A DNA stretch of 23,897 bases from JBBROH01 sp038229595 (GCA_038229595.1 JBBROH010000044.1:1-23897); one strand, 5' to 3'. Positions 1 through 8,811 are shown, numbered from the stretch's first letter. Numbers and translations: made by a program. The notes: generated by a model from the letters alone, not told the origin.

Positions 1-1410
1 ACCCCAGCCGAGCAGCAACTTTTCGCCCGGCTAGCGGTCTTTGTTGGTAGCTGCACCCTTGAGGCGGTGCTGGCTGTCTGCCCTAGCGCAGAGGGTGAGT
101 CTACGCTTGATCTGCTGGCCCGCCTGCTGGACAAGTCACTGCTGGTCAACGACCAGGCGGGTAGCGCACACTATGCTATGCTAGAGTCGATCCGCGAGTT
201 CGCCCTGCTACACCTGAGCGTGGCAGCGGCAGAAGAACTGCGAGATCGCCATGCCGCCTACTATCTTTCGCTGGCTGAACAGGCCGAGCAGGAGTTGCGC
301 GGCAAACGGCAGGCCCACTGGCTGATGGTGCTGGAGCAGGCGCATAGCAACCTGCGGGCTGCCCTCAATCACGCCCTTAGCCGAAAGGACGGCACCCTGG
401 CCCTGCGCCTGGCAGCCCGCCTCTGGCGTTTCTGGTACGTGCGCGGCCACCTCTCTGAAGGCCGCCGCTGGCTGGAAGCTGCCCTGGCCCGCAGTGGCGA
501 GGGAGCCAGCAGCTTGCGTGGCGACGCGCTCAATGGGGCTAGCAATCTCGCCTGGAGCCTGGGCGACTACCCGGCTGCTGGCCGCATGATCGAGGAGAGC
601 CTGACCATCCACCGCACCCAGCATGACCAACCAGGGGTTGCCTTCGCCCTCAACAGCTTCGGCAATGTCGCTGCCAGCCAGGGTGACTTCGCCAAAGCCT
701 ACGCCTGCTACGACGAGGGGCTACAGATCAAACGCTCGCTGGGCGATCAGCAGGGCATCGCCGCCTCACTCAACAACCTCGGCACGGTCGCGGCCAAACT
801 GGGCGACCCCCGCCGCGCTCAACTGCTGTTCACCGAGAGTCTCGCTATCTTCCAGGAGTTGCACAACAAACGCGGGGTTGCTACCCTGCTCAACAATCTT
901 GGTGACGTGATGGCCGAGCTAGGCGAACACCAGACCGCCCACCAATTGCAAGAGCAGAGCCGCACCCTGCGCCAGGAGCTTGGCGACCGCTACGGCATCG
1001 CTGCTGTGCTACAAAGCTGTGGCACCCTTGCCTACCTGGAGCAGGACTATGCCAACGCGCGCCGTTACTTCCTGGAAAGCCTGGCGCTCAGGCAAGAGTT
1101 GAGCGACCGCTATGGCTTGGTCTACTTGCTCGATAGCCTGGCGAACCTTGCCTCGGCAGAGGGGCAGAGCGAGCGGGCTGTATACCTGTTCGCAGCAGCA
1201 GAGCGGCTACACGACCGCCTCGGTGCGCCACTCCCCCCTTCGGAGCAGCAGCGGCGTGACCAGATGCTGGCCCAGGCCCGCACCAACCTGACCGAGGCTG
1301 GCTTCAACACCGCCTGGTTGAGCGGCGGCCTGTTCGACCTGGAGCAGGCGGTGCGCTACGCCCTCGATCAGGTGGGCGTGTTCCCCACGCCCACCTTCGC
1401 TGCCGCCTGA
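1..1410 (+). CDS. AfsR/LuxR-type ATPase regulator, TPR part (5' truncated)
   Basis: The reading frame is open from base 1 with no start, so the gene begins outside the window; 469 residues are visible. The first residues (LFARLAVFVGSCTLEAV) match the stretch that follows the NB-ARC/STAND ATPase in AfsR/SARP and LuxR-type regulators. Next comes a helical segment with YYLSLAEQAE and LRAALNHAL, then at least five TPR-like repeats about 40 residues apart (for example ALNSFGNVAASQGDFAKA and SLNNLGTVAAKLGDPRRA). The C-terminus carries the family's usual ending (GAPLPPSEQQRR, then AWLSGGLFDLEQAV). Proteins of this kind sense a ligand or partner through the TPRs and control transcription through an N-terminal or C-terminal DNA-binding domain. 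None is visible here, so it would have to be N-terminal and off-window. No terminator is clear before the next gene. The family call is firm; the regulated target is unknown. Confidence 0.85.
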   Translation, partial: TPAEQQLFARLAVFVGSCTLEAVLAVCPSAEGESTLDLLARLLDKSLLVNDQAGSAHYAMLESIREFALLHLSVAAAEELRDRHAAYYLSLAEQAEQELRGKRQAHWLMVLEQAHSNLRAALNHALSRKDGTLALRLAARLWRFWYVRGHLSEGRRWLEAALARSGEGASSLRGDALNGASNLAWSLGDYPAAGRMIEESLTIHRTQHDQPGVAFALNSFGNVAASQGDFAKAYACYDEGLQIKRSLGDQQGIAASLNNLGTVAAKLGDPRRAQLLFTESLAIFQELHNKRGVATLLNNLGDVMAELGEHQTAHQLQEQSRTLRQELGDRYGIAAVLQSCGTLAYLEQDYANARRYFLESLALRQELSDRYGLVYLLDSLANLASAEGQSERAVYLFAAAERLHDRLGAPLPPSEQQRRDQMLAQARTNLTEAGFNTAWLSGGLFDLEQAVRYALDQVGVFPTPTFAAA

Positions 1411-1488
1411 GCAACCAACCCCCCAAATTGCTGGCATACTCGTCGCCCAGACCCCATCAAACCCCGCTTTTCTGCCCAGGGCTGGTAG

Positions 1489-1494
1489 TACAAT
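1489..1494 (+). promoter_or_regulatory. Candidate -10 box for the SLH lipase gene
   Basis: TACAAT lies 73 bases upstream of the chosen ATG, in the 157-base gap after the TPR gene. No convincing -35 hexamer is found 16-18 bases further upstream, so this is only a weak call. Confidence 0.3.
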
Positions 1495-1567
1495 AAGCAG
1501 GCAGCACGTGGCAGTTGTGCTGCTCGATGCCCTTGTTCTACTTGTGCTTTCGGAGAGGAGAATTACG

Positions 1568-4500
1568 ATGAGCAAGCTGCTCAAGAGGTGGTCTGTCTAT
1601 CTGGCTTTGTTGGTCACCCTAAGTCTTGGCCTGGCCCAGTTGCCAGCGGTAGCCGCCCCCGCCACTTACGGCACGACGGCAAGCCAGCCCGCTGTCGTCC
1701 CCAACGTAATCGTCACCGCAATCAACTGCGCTAGCCCCACCCACAGCGACGAGGCTTGCCCCACTGCGGCGGCAAGTGGCACCGCAGACCCGACCACGAC
1801 GGCGGTAGCAAGTGGTACCGCCACCCCCTGCACGTCAGCACTGCGTTCTACCCCTGCACGGGCGGTAGCTACCAACACAGTAGTGCTGACCGCCGAACCC
1901 TCCGTTTCGGCCATCCCTACCTGCGACACTGGCAGTCCCAGCCCTGGCCCTTCGACTAGCGCGACCACTGGCCCATCTACCACCTCGACTACCGGCCCAT
2001 CTACCACCTCGACTACTGGCCCATCTACCACTGCGACCACCGGCCCGTCTACCACTGTGACCACCGGCCCGTCTACCACCGTGACCACTGGCCCATCTAC
2101 CACCTCGACTACTGGCCCATCTACCACTGCAACCACCGAGCCGTCGGTTAGCGTGACTAGCGAGCCGTCGGTTAGCCCGTCTGTCACTGTCACGCCTGAG
2201 CCGTCTGCTAGCTGGACGGGGGTGGCTTCAAGCACCAGCACTGGAACTGCTAGTGCTAGCCCCACTTACACCCCCACCTCTACCTACACCTCGACTTACA
2301 CCGCCACCCCCACCTACACCTCTACCTACACTCCCACCCCAACCGCCACTGCCACGCCAGAAGATTGCCCCACCACCACGCTAACCCCGGCTGCTGGCGC
2401 GCAGGAGCCGAAGACCGAGCAAGGCGACGATAGCTACCGCGTGAAGAACGCAAAGACCAACGTCTGTGAGCTAACGCTGACCTTCAAGATTGGTCGCTAC
2501 TACGGCCCGACCAATGCGAACGGTAAGATACTGCCAGCCCAACTGGGGGAAACTATTGACCAGACTGGCAACTTGATCATTGAGACGGCGGGGGCGCAAG
2601 GGCTGATTACTATTACCTTCGCGGGCAAGACCTACCCTGCCGAGCAAGCAGGCAACAACCGCACTATCCGCTTGACTGTGGACAACGACCAGGTCAAGCG
2701 ACTCAACCTGCCTGCCAACAAGGGCAATGGTGGCTTCCCGCCGCTTGCCAGCAACGACCTGGTGATTAAGCTGGAGAAGAAGGCAACCACGATCAAGTCG
2801 GCCACTCTGCTGCTGGCTGGGATGCGCCCGCTGATTACCTCGGCTGGCTTCAACCTGGACCAGACGCTGGGTTGCGGCAATGCCTGGTGCAAGGAAACGA
2901 CCCGCACCTACTGGGGCTGGACGTGGGGTGCGATGGGCGCAATGGTCGAGTTCCCCGACCGCAACGGCCACGCCAACCTACTAAAGGGCAATGACTCCCT
3001 GAGCAACGGTGGTATCAACATCATCGAGGCGGTAGACAAGGCTCTGACCGACTACGGCCTGCGCGACCGCAACGATGCCAACCCCAACGACAATCTGAAG
3101 AAGGCCGTCGGCAAGGTCAATATCCTCGGTCACTCAATGGGTGGGCTGTGGGGTCGCTCGGCCCTCTTCCAGATGCAGCGTGGCAAGGACACGCCAGTAG
3201 ACAAGATGATGCTGCTGGGTTCACCGAATGAGGGTAGCCGCTGGGCCACTGTCCTGGCTAATACGGGTGCAGCTGATTGTACAGCAGCTCGCCTGCTACG
3301 TCGGGTAGAACCGTGGCCTGCCTTCATCTTCGGGGTAGAAACCCCACCACATATAGCTTGGCGTTTGGCTTTGGTACCGCTCACAGCGGCCTGCAACTAC
3401 TATCGTGCCGTGCAGCCTGCCCTGGACAACCTTACTACCAACTATATGCAGAACACCTTCAACCCTCGCTTGCTGGGGGTCGAAACTCAACTCGCCCACC
3501 GCGCTGCTGGCGATGGCAAGCCAGTGACCTACGTGACCCTGGCTGGCATCGCCCACGCACGTGGTATTCCTCCCTGCTACGCTATAACCTTGCCGATTGG
3601 CTGCCCCAACGACCAGATCGTGTCGCAGGCAAGTGCCAACGGTGGTAACATGAGAGGTCTTGCTACCAACCTACCTTCCGTCGCTCTACCTGGCTGGCCT
3701 AACATACCAATTAACCTCACCGCGTCACTCCTCACCTGGTCATTGGTCATGCGTGATACCCTACACCAGGCTCTGCCGAAGGAGAATGGGCCACGTGGTG
3801 CGCCAAGCCTGCGCGACCCCGCTGACCCACGCAGGCGCAGCATCTTTATGATGAGGTTGCTGCCAAGCTTCTGGTACATGGCTAACAACTACGAGCTTGA
3901 TGCGATCCGCAATGCTGGCAATGGTGGAGGTGGCGGCCTGCTGGCTGATAGTGGCGCAGCTAAGAGCAGCCTGGCTAAGAACAGCCCGGCGGCCACGACC
4001 AGCGGCACCACCGACGACTACTATAGCTACCCAACGATCCGTGGCTCGGTCTCGATCAACCAGAGCTACACGCACACGATCAGCGTGGATGACGGCACCC
4101 AGAACGCCTTCTTCGATCTTGGCTGGATCAACGAGACGGCTACTCTCCAGTTTACCCTACGCGACCCCGCTGGCAGGCTGGTCGGCGCGAACTACCCTGG
4201 GGCTACCTACCTGACTGGTACGACGACGGTAGGCTTTGGTATCGACAATCCGCTGGCGGGCGACTGGCAGGTAGTCGCTACTGGGGCTGGCGGCACCTTG
4301 TACGAGCCATACAGCTTGAACATTGGGCTGCTTGGCGGCCTCAGCGTCAACCCCCAGGTTAGCACCAACAGCAGTCGCCTCGGCCAGCCAGTGACGATCA
4401 CCACTACCCTCGGCAGCCCGATCAACAACGCAGTGGTCACCGCCACCATCTACTACCCCAGCGCGAACGTAGATACTACTACCCTGCTGCTCACCGCTAT

Positions 4501-5938
4501 CGGTGGCGGGGTTTACCGGGCGCAGTACATCCCGATCATCGCGGGCGACTACATGGTGTACGTAGAAGCCGTTGGCCGCAACCCGCAGGGCCACAACTTC
4601 GACCGCATCACCACGACCATGTTCCAGGCTAGCTCTGCTGCTACCTTCAGTGGCAGCTACAGCGAACGCGCCTACGACGACGACAGCGACGGCCTCTACA
4701 ACCGTCTGGTACTGACCAGCGGACTAACGGTGGTGAACGAAGGCAGCTACCTGCTCAATGGCTGTCTGACCAAAGCCGACGGCAGCACTATCGCTTGCAC
4801 TGGCAACAAGGTTACCCTGGCCCAGGGCAGCCAGCAGGTCAGTCTCACCTTTAGCGGGCAGGAGATCGCGGCAGCCCTGGCCGATGGCCCCTACCAACTG
4901 CGCGACCTCAGCCTCTCCTACCTCGGCGGCGGTGGCCTCGGTCTGGCCGAACAGCCACTCGCTTACACCACCAGCAGCTATAGCCGCTACGCCTGGCAGC
5001 GCAACAACGTGATCCTCGCGGCCCCGGCGCGGGAGAGTGCGCTAGACGACAACAACAACGGGCGTTATGACCAACTACAGGTAGCAATCCCGCTTGATGT
5101 GCGCTCGGCAGGTAGCTACAATGTTAGCCTCAACCTCGTTGCCCCCAACGGCAGCGTGGTCGTCAGCAGCAGCGCAGGGGGAGTACAGCTTGCCGCTGGC
5201 AGCAGCACCCTGACCGTCAACTTTGATGGGGCAGCCATTGGCAGGAGTGGGGTGGACGGCCCTTATAGGATCGCTGACCTCAGCATACAGAACCCAGCGA
5301 GTGGTAGCTACCTGAGCAGCGTGCTGGTGGCAACCCGACCTTACCTGGCTAGCGACTTTGAGAGCGGCCCAACCTGCACCGCCAGCTTCAGCGACGTGCC
5401 AGCCGCAAGCATCTTCTACAGCGACATTCGTTACCTCTCCTGCCGCACGCTGATCAGCGGCTACGCCAACCCCAGCGGCAGCTATCGCTTCGAGCCGGGT
5501 ACCAATGCCACTCGCGGCCAGTTCGCTAAGGTCGCTACCCTCTCCTTCGGCCTGCCGCTGCACAGCACTGGCAACCCAACCTTCGGCGACGTGCCGTATG
5601 GCTCCGTCTTCTATCCCTACGTCGAAGCAGCTAGTGGGGCAGGGGTAATCAGCGGCTACCCCGACGGCCTGTTCCGACCCAACGCCCTAGTCACCCGCGC
5701 CCAGGTCGCCAAGATAGTCACCCTGGCTCGCCACTATCCACTACTCAACCCCACCCAGGCCCGCTTCCAGGATGTACCCGTAGGCAGCTTTGCCTACCCG
5801 TATGTCGAGACGCTGGTCAGCAAGGGCATCCTCAGCGGTGCAGCTTGTGGCCCAGCAAGCTGCTTCCGCCCGAACGACAACATCCGCCGCGACGAACTGG
5901 CGAAGGTGGTGCGCCGGGCAGTTGAGAGTACGCCTTGA
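1568..5938 (+). CDS. Exported lipase-like alpha/beta hydrolase with three SLH domains
   Basis: The start is ATG 1568, preceded by GGAGAGGAG 8 bases upstream, and gives MSKLLKRW plus a hydrophobic stretch ending AVAA. This is a typical Sec signal peptide of about 30 residues; an in-frame GTG at 1508 would bury it. Residues about 35-270 are Ser/Thr/Pro-rich and include a 24-bp tandem repeat and TYTPTSTYTS-type linker. A hydrolase domain of roughly residues 420-740 has the nucleophile elbow GHSMGG (Ser523). Asp682 (NDQIVSQAS) and His733 (DTLHQALP) are plausible partners, inferred from spacing. After it come a PPC-like beta domain (about 820-920), an Ig-like segment, and two homologous Asp-rich modules (RAYDDDSDGLYN; ESALDDNNNGRY). 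Three SLH domains follow (starting near 1270, 1338 and 1399; SGYPDGLFRPN in the second). SLH domains normally bind secondary cell-wall polymer, so it probably acts as a surface-anchored esterase or lipase. Substrate unknown. It forms its own unit, closed by the terminator at 5994. Confidence 0.85.
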   Translation: MSKLLKRWSVYLALLVTLSLGLAQLPAVAAPATYGTTASQPAVVPNVIVTAINCASPTHSDEACPTAAASGTADPTTTAVASGTATPCTSALRSTPARAVATNTVVLTAEPSVSAIPTCDTGSPSPGPSTSATTGPSTTSTTGPSTTSTTGPSTTATTGPSTTVTTGPSTTVTTGPSTTSTTGPSTTATTEPSVSVTSEPSVSPSVTVTPEPSASWTGVASSTSTGTASASPTYTPTSTYTSTYTATPTYTSTYTPTPTATATPEDCPTTTLTPAAGAQEPKTEQGDDSYRVKNAKTNVCELTLTFKIGRYYGPTNANGKILPAQLGETIDQTGNLIIETAGAQGLITITFAGKTYPAEQAGNNRTIRLTVDNDQVKRLNLPANKGNGGFPPLASNDLVIKLEKKATTIKSATLLLAGMRPLITSAGFNLDQTLGCGNAWCKETTRTYWGWTWGAMGAMVEFPDRNGHANLLKGNDSLSNGGINIIEAVDKALTDYGLRDRNDANPNDNLKKAVGKVNILGHSMGGLWGRSALFQMQRGKDTPVDKMMLLGSPNEGSRWATVLANTGAADCTAARLLRRVEPWPAFIFGVETPPHIAWRLALVPLTAACNYYRAVQPALDNLTTNYMQNTFNPRLLGVETQLAHRAAGDGKPVTYVTLAGIAHARGIPPCYAITLPIGCPNDQIVSQASANGGNMRGLATNLPSVALPGWPNIPINLTASLLTWSLVMRDTLHQALPKENGPRGAPSLRDPADPRRRSIFMMRLLPSFWYMANNYELDAIRNAGNGGGGGLLADSGAAKSSLAKNSPAATTSGTTDDYYSYPTIRGSVSINQSYTHTISVDDGTQNAFFDLGWINETATLQFTLRDPAGRLVGANYPGATYLTGTTTVGFGIDNPLAGDWQVVATGAGGTLYEPYSLNIGLLGGLSVNPQVSTNSSRLGQPVTITTTLGSPINNAVVTATIYYPSANVDTTTLLLTAIGGGVYRAQYIPIIAGDYMVYVEAVGRNPQGHNFDRITTTMFQASSAATFSGSYSERAYDDDSDGLYNRLVLTSGLTVVNEGSYLLNGCLTKADGSTIACTGNKVTLAQGSQQVSLTFSGQEIAAALADGPYQLRDLSLSYLGGGGLGLAEQPLAYTTSSYSRYAWQRNNVILAAPARESALDDNNNGRYDQLQVAIPLDVRSAGSYNVSLNLVAPNGSVVVSSSAGGVQLAAGSSTLTVNFDGAAIGRSGVDGPYRIADLSIQNPASGSYLSSVLVATRPYLASDFESGPTCTASFSDVPAASIFYSDIRYLSCRTLISGYANPSGSYRFEPGTNATRGQFAKVATLSFGLPLHSTGNPTFGDVPYGSVFYPYVEAASGAGVISGYPDGLFRPNALVTRAQVAKIVTLARHYPLLNPTQARFQDVPVGSFAYPYVETLVSKGILSGAACGPASCFRPNDNIRRDELAKVVRRAVESTP
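1946..2137 (+). repeat. Eight tandem 24-bp coding repeats (GPSTTxTT)
   Basis: There are eight head-to-tail 24-base units, each encoding GPST(S/T)xTT with x being S, A or V. They are followed by degenerate EPSVS-type units up to about 2190. The units keep the frame, so gain or loss of copies would only change linker length. The linker lies between the signal peptide and the hydrolase domain and is a likely O-glycosylation or spacer region. There are no unique spacers, so it is not CRISPR. Confidence 0.9.
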
Positions 5939-5993
5939 GCAGCAGCACTGCTGACTAAGGGCCACAGCTAAGCGTAGCCACAGCCAAAGCAGA

Positions 5994-6024
5994 AGCACTA
6001 CGGCGCAGTGTCGTAGTGCTTTTT
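5994..6024 (+). terminator. Rho-independent terminator of the SLH lipase gene
   Basis: A perfect 9-bp stem (AGCACTACG / CGTAGTGCT) with a 9-base loop is followed at once by a run of five T, 56 bases after the stop codon. Confidence 0.85.
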
Positions 6025-6100
6025 GCGTGTCCGCTGTCAGGATGAGGATGGTTGCTATGCAGGCTCAAGCGGCCTGACAGCAAGCCGGGGCTAGATCGGT

Positions 6101-6106
6101 TATAAT
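6101..6106 (+). promoter_or_regulatory. -10 box upstream of the chemotaxis-type gene
   Basis: A consensus TATAAT lies 49 bases before ATG 6155 and downstream of the 5994 terminator, as expected for an independent promoter. The best -35-like match (CTGACA, 6074-6079) is 21 bases away, which is too far, so the -35 is unresolved. Confidence 0.45.
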
Positions 6107-6154
6107 ATCAATTATCACCTGCCACCTGGCAGTTAAAAGGAGAAGTTCCCAAGG

Positions 6155-7573
6155 ATGCTCAAAGCTATCTTCGCCCTCACCCTCCTGCGCTACCCCGGCC
6201 TGGTAAGGGCTATCGTCGCCTTCAACCTGGCTGCGGGCTGGGGCCTCCTGCTGATCAATGGCTTCTCGCGCACTACCACGAGCCTCCTGCTCCTGCTCAC
6301 CGCCGTCTCACTGGCAGCCATCGTGCTGATCAAGCGGTACTATGTGGCCGTTGTCCTTAGCCTCTGCTTCTTCCACAGTGGCCTGATCGCCTACGTCTGC
6401 ACAGTGGGTTACGCTCTCAACACCACCCCCTTCTACCCCGCTGTCTTGATCGATATCACCCTCGCGGGCCTGCTCCTCGGTGGCCTGGGGGCTACGCTCA
6501 CTGCTACTTGGGCTATATTGCTGCTCACCCTCAGCGAGTGGGCCACAGCAGCCCGCTGGCTACCTTTGCCTGCCAACTATACCGCTATCCCGCGCGACCT
6601 CTTTATCTTCGGCTTCTCCACCAACCTCACCATCATCCTGGTCGTCTATGCCGTGGTCGTTTTCTTTGCCTATGTGGTGCGTGATGCTCTTGCTCAGGTA
6701 GGCCATCAACGCGACGATCTTGCACTCTCCAACGCAACTCTCCGGCAAAAGCAGCAGGTGGAGCAGCAGGTGAACACTTCTGTGGCGCAAGTTGTCAGCA
6801 GCCTCACTGCCGTCGCTGGTCAGCAGCTACACAGTGCCAGCCAGCAGGTTAGTGCCATCAGCCAGGTGACAACCACCATTGAGCAGTTGGCCCAGACTGC
6901 CCGTTCGATAGACGAGACAGCCAGGTTGGTGGGGGTAGAGGCGCAGCAGGCACTTGACGAGCTAGCCGTCTCACAGCAGGCGGTAAGCGACAGTGCCGCC
7001 GCAATGCTACGCATCCGCAGCCAGGTGCAGCAGATAGTAGGGCGCACTATTGCCCTCAACGAGCGCATCCAACAGATCAGCGTGGTCGTTGGTACAGTCA
7101 GTGCCATTGCCGCAGAAACTCACCTGCTGGCCCTCAACGCAGCTATTGAGGCAGCGGGGGCGGGAGCAGCGGGCGAGCGTTTCGCGGTGGTCGCTATCCA
7201 GGTCAAGCGGCTGGCTCGTCGCTCACAGCAAGAAGCACACAGCATCCGGGAACTGGTACTGGAAGTGCAGCGGGCTAATGCGGCCTCGGTGATGGCAACC
7301 GAACAGGGGCTAAAGGATGTGGACAGTGGGGGCCAACGTACCAGGGCGGCTACCGACTCCACCCTGGCGGCGATTGAGCGGGTGGGCCAAACTACCAATC
7401 GGATGCAGGGGATTGCGCTGGCAACCCAACAGCAACGCAGTGCTGCCAGCCAAAGCGTAGTGGCGATGCAGCAACTTAAGCTAGCTGCGGCTGGGGTAGC
7501 GGCCTCAGCAGGCGAGATCGATATGACGGTTAGCACCCTCAGCAGCATAGCAACGCAGCCCCGCCCTAACTAG
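6155..7573 (+). CDS. Methyl-accepting chemotaxis-type protein, polytopic membrane N-terminus
   Basis: A 472-residue protein. AAAAGGAG lies about 12 bases before the ATG. Residues 1 to about 178 contain around six hydrophobic helices (for example SLLLLLTAVSLAAIVLI and IILVVYAVVVFFAYVV) joined by short loops, so there is no large periplasmic sensor domain; no HAMP domain is evident. From about 180 to the end it is a long coiled-coil-like, Gln/Ala-rich region. Its centre carries the MCP hairpin tip, AETHLLALNAAIEAAGAGA (from about residue 320), followed by GERFAVVAIQVKRLARRS. In this family the tip binds CheA/CheW to control motility or other outputs. Two consensus positions differ here: EFQTN is replaced by AAETH (Glu321, His323), and EAARAG by EAAGAG (Gly335). 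It may signal through a divergent array or a non-flagellar system. No che genes are in view. Family call secure; signal sensed unknown. Confidence 0.88.
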   Translation: MLKAIFALTLLRYPGLVRAIVAFNLAAGWGLLLINGFSRTTTSLLLLLTAVSLAAIVLIKRYYVAVVLSLCFFHSGLIAYVCTVGYALNTTPFYPAVLIDITLAGLLLGGLGATLTATWAILLLTLSEWATAARWLPLPANYTAIPRDLFIFGFSTNLTIILVVYAVVVFFAYVVRDALAQVGHQRDDLALSNATLRQKQQVEQQVNTSVAQVVSSLTAVAGQQLHSASQQVSAISQVTTTIEQLAQTARSIDETARLVGVEAQQALDELAVSQQAVSDSAAAMLRIRSQVQQIVGRTIALNERIQQISVVVGTVSAIAAETHLLALNAAIEAAGAGAAGERFAVVAIQVKRLARRSQQEAHSIRELVLEVQRANAASVMATEQGLKDVDSGGQRTRAATDSTLAAIERVGQTTNRMQGIALATQQQRSAASQSVVAMQQLKLAAAGVAASAGEIDMTVSTLSSIATQPRPN

Positions 7574-7702
7574 GAGAGGCTTTTTTGCGCCTTAGAGGAG
7601 GGTCTGTTCGCTGAGGTCTGGTAGGGGAGTGCTGGTAGTTATGGTGCTGGCCCTGTAAGATGTCTTGCCGTCACATACGCAACAAGTGTGCCTGCAAGAT
7701 GC

Positions 7703-7731
7703 TTGACTTCATGACTTGTTAGTGCTATTAT
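7703..7731 (+). promoter_or_regulatory. Sigma70-like promoter of the restriction-modification unit
   Basis: TTGACT (7703-7708) and TATTAT (7726-7731) are separated by exactly 17 bases. The predicted transcription start, near 7738, falls about 42 bases before the methyltransferase ATG. This is one of the best promoter matches in the window. Confidence 0.65.
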
Positions 7732-7734
7732 GCT

Positions 7735-7759
7735 GCTGCGTCGCAGCGGAAGTCTGCGA
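7735..7759 (+). promoter_or_regulatory. Overlapping palindromes in the methyltransferase leader
   Basis: Two overlapping inverted repeats lie between the predicted transcription start and the ribosome-binding site: GCTGCG-T-CGCAGC (7735-7747) and TCGCAG-7 bases-CTGCGA (7741-7746 with 7754-7759). They share the central arm, so only one can form at a time as RNA. Either could be a protein operator or a translational control hairpin. The function is inferred from position only. Confidence 0.45.
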
Positions 7760-7779
7760 CACCTATGAGGAGATTATCA

Positions 7780-8811
7780 ATGGCCGAGTTTAATGATCAT
7801 GTAGAGCTAACGACTGATGAAAATGCTGGGACTGGGTACTTCAGTGAAGCAGATAGGCTAGCGTTCAACCACGCCTTTGAAACTGGTAGGCTTGACCGAA
7901 ACAAACTTGCATCACTGTTGGCAGAAGTTGAAGCGGGTGTAGTACATCCAGTGGAAGTAAGTGCGGCTGAGGGAAAGAAGAGCAAGCTATTTTTCAACAC
8001 AGAGGCTTTGCGAATATACAATGATGATGTACTAACCACAAGCTGCCTTGAGGAAAACTCCATTGATCTAATTGTCACATCGCCACCCTATAATGTAGAC
8101 ATTCAATACAGTAGCCATGATGACAAGTCAAATTACAATGATTACCTAACTTTCACACGAAGTTGGCTAACAAAGTGCTATAACTTGGCTAAGGCAGATG
8201 GTAGGTTCTGTCTTAATATTCCTCTTGATAAGAACAAAGGTGGTCAACAAAGTGTATATGCAGATATAACAACCATTGCTAAGGAAGTTGGGTGGCAATA
8301 CCAGTCTACTATCGTATGGAACGAGGGAAATATATCTCGCCGTACAGCATGGGGTTCATGGATGTCAGCCTCTGCTCCATATGTTATAGCACCTGTGGAA
8401 ATGGTAGTTGTATTTTACAAGCATAACTGGAAGAAAGCTGGCGGTAGCCGTGTGTCCGACATTACTAAGCAAGAGTTCCTGGACTGGACCAATGGTGTCT
8501 GGACGTTTAACGGTGAGAGCAAAAAGAGAATAGGACATCCAGCACCTTTCCCCCTCGAGTTGCCTCGGAGATGCATAAAGCTGTTTAGCTATGTAGATGA
8601 TGTGGTACTTGATCCATTTCTAGGTAGTGGAAGCACGCTTGTAGCTTGTGCCAGAAACAGCAGACGTGGGGTAGGTATTGAAATTGATGAAGCGTACTGT
8701 GCTTTGGCAGAAAAGCGTGTTTTGGATGAGGGTAGGATTAGCCAATCTCCTCTTGACTTTGCTTTTGTTGAGCGTGAGACACTGCAACAAGATGAGAGGA
8801 GAGAGAGGTGA
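7780..8811 (+). CDS. Beta-class DNA amino-methyltransferase (N4-cytosine or N6-adenine)
   Basis: The start is ATG 7780, with GAGGAG ending 7 bases before it; an upstream in-frame ATG at 7765 overlaps that ribosome-binding site and is less likely. The product is 343 residues. Catalytic motif IV, TSPPY (residues 100-104), comes before the AdoMet-binding motif DPFLGSGS (278-285), followed by GVGIEIDEAYCALAEKRV. This order defines the beta group of the N4/N6 methylase family (PF01555 type). TSPPY is most often seen in m4C enzymes, but m6A cannot be excluded. About 75 N-terminal residues precede the catalytic fold. The target site cannot be read from sequence. The gene overlaps the following HNH nuclease gene by 4 bases (GTGA), so the pair is probably translationally coupled as a type II restriction-modification unit. 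Base composition differs sharply from neighbours (20 G+C in the 60 bases 8101-8160; 42 of 60 at 7321-7380), which suggests transfer. Confidence 0.88.
   Translation: MAEFNDHVELTTDENAGTGYFSEADRLAFNHAFETGRLDRNKLASLLAEVEAGVVHPVEVSAAEGKKSKLFFNTEALRIYNDDVLTTSCLEENSIDLIVTSPPYNVDIQYSSHDDKSNYNDYLTFTRSWLTKCYNLAKADGRFCLNIPLDKNKGGQQSVYADITTIAKEVGWQYQSTIVWNEGNISRRTAWGSWMSASAPYVIAPVEMVVVFYKHNWKKAGGSRVSDITKQEFLDWTNGVWTFNGESKKRIGHPAPFPLELPRRCIKLFSYVDDVVLDPFLGSGSTLVACARNSRRGVGIEIDEAYCALAEKRVLDEGRISQSPLDFAFVERETLQQDERRER

Noticed and set aside
1946..2137. Possible CRISPR-like direct repeats
   Set aside because: The 24-base units are directly adjacent without unique spacers and keep the reading frame.
1666..2265. 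A long minus-strand open frame (199 codons) opposite the repeat region
   Set aside because: It is a mirror of the repetitive Ser/Thr linker (repeating DGPVV units), has no ribosome-binding site and matches no protein type; the plus-strand gene explains the region.
7556..7586. Possible terminator after the chemotaxis-type gene (six T at 7581-7586)
   Set aside because: Only a weak AGCC/GGCT stem with mismatches precedes the T run, so I could not support a proper hairpin.
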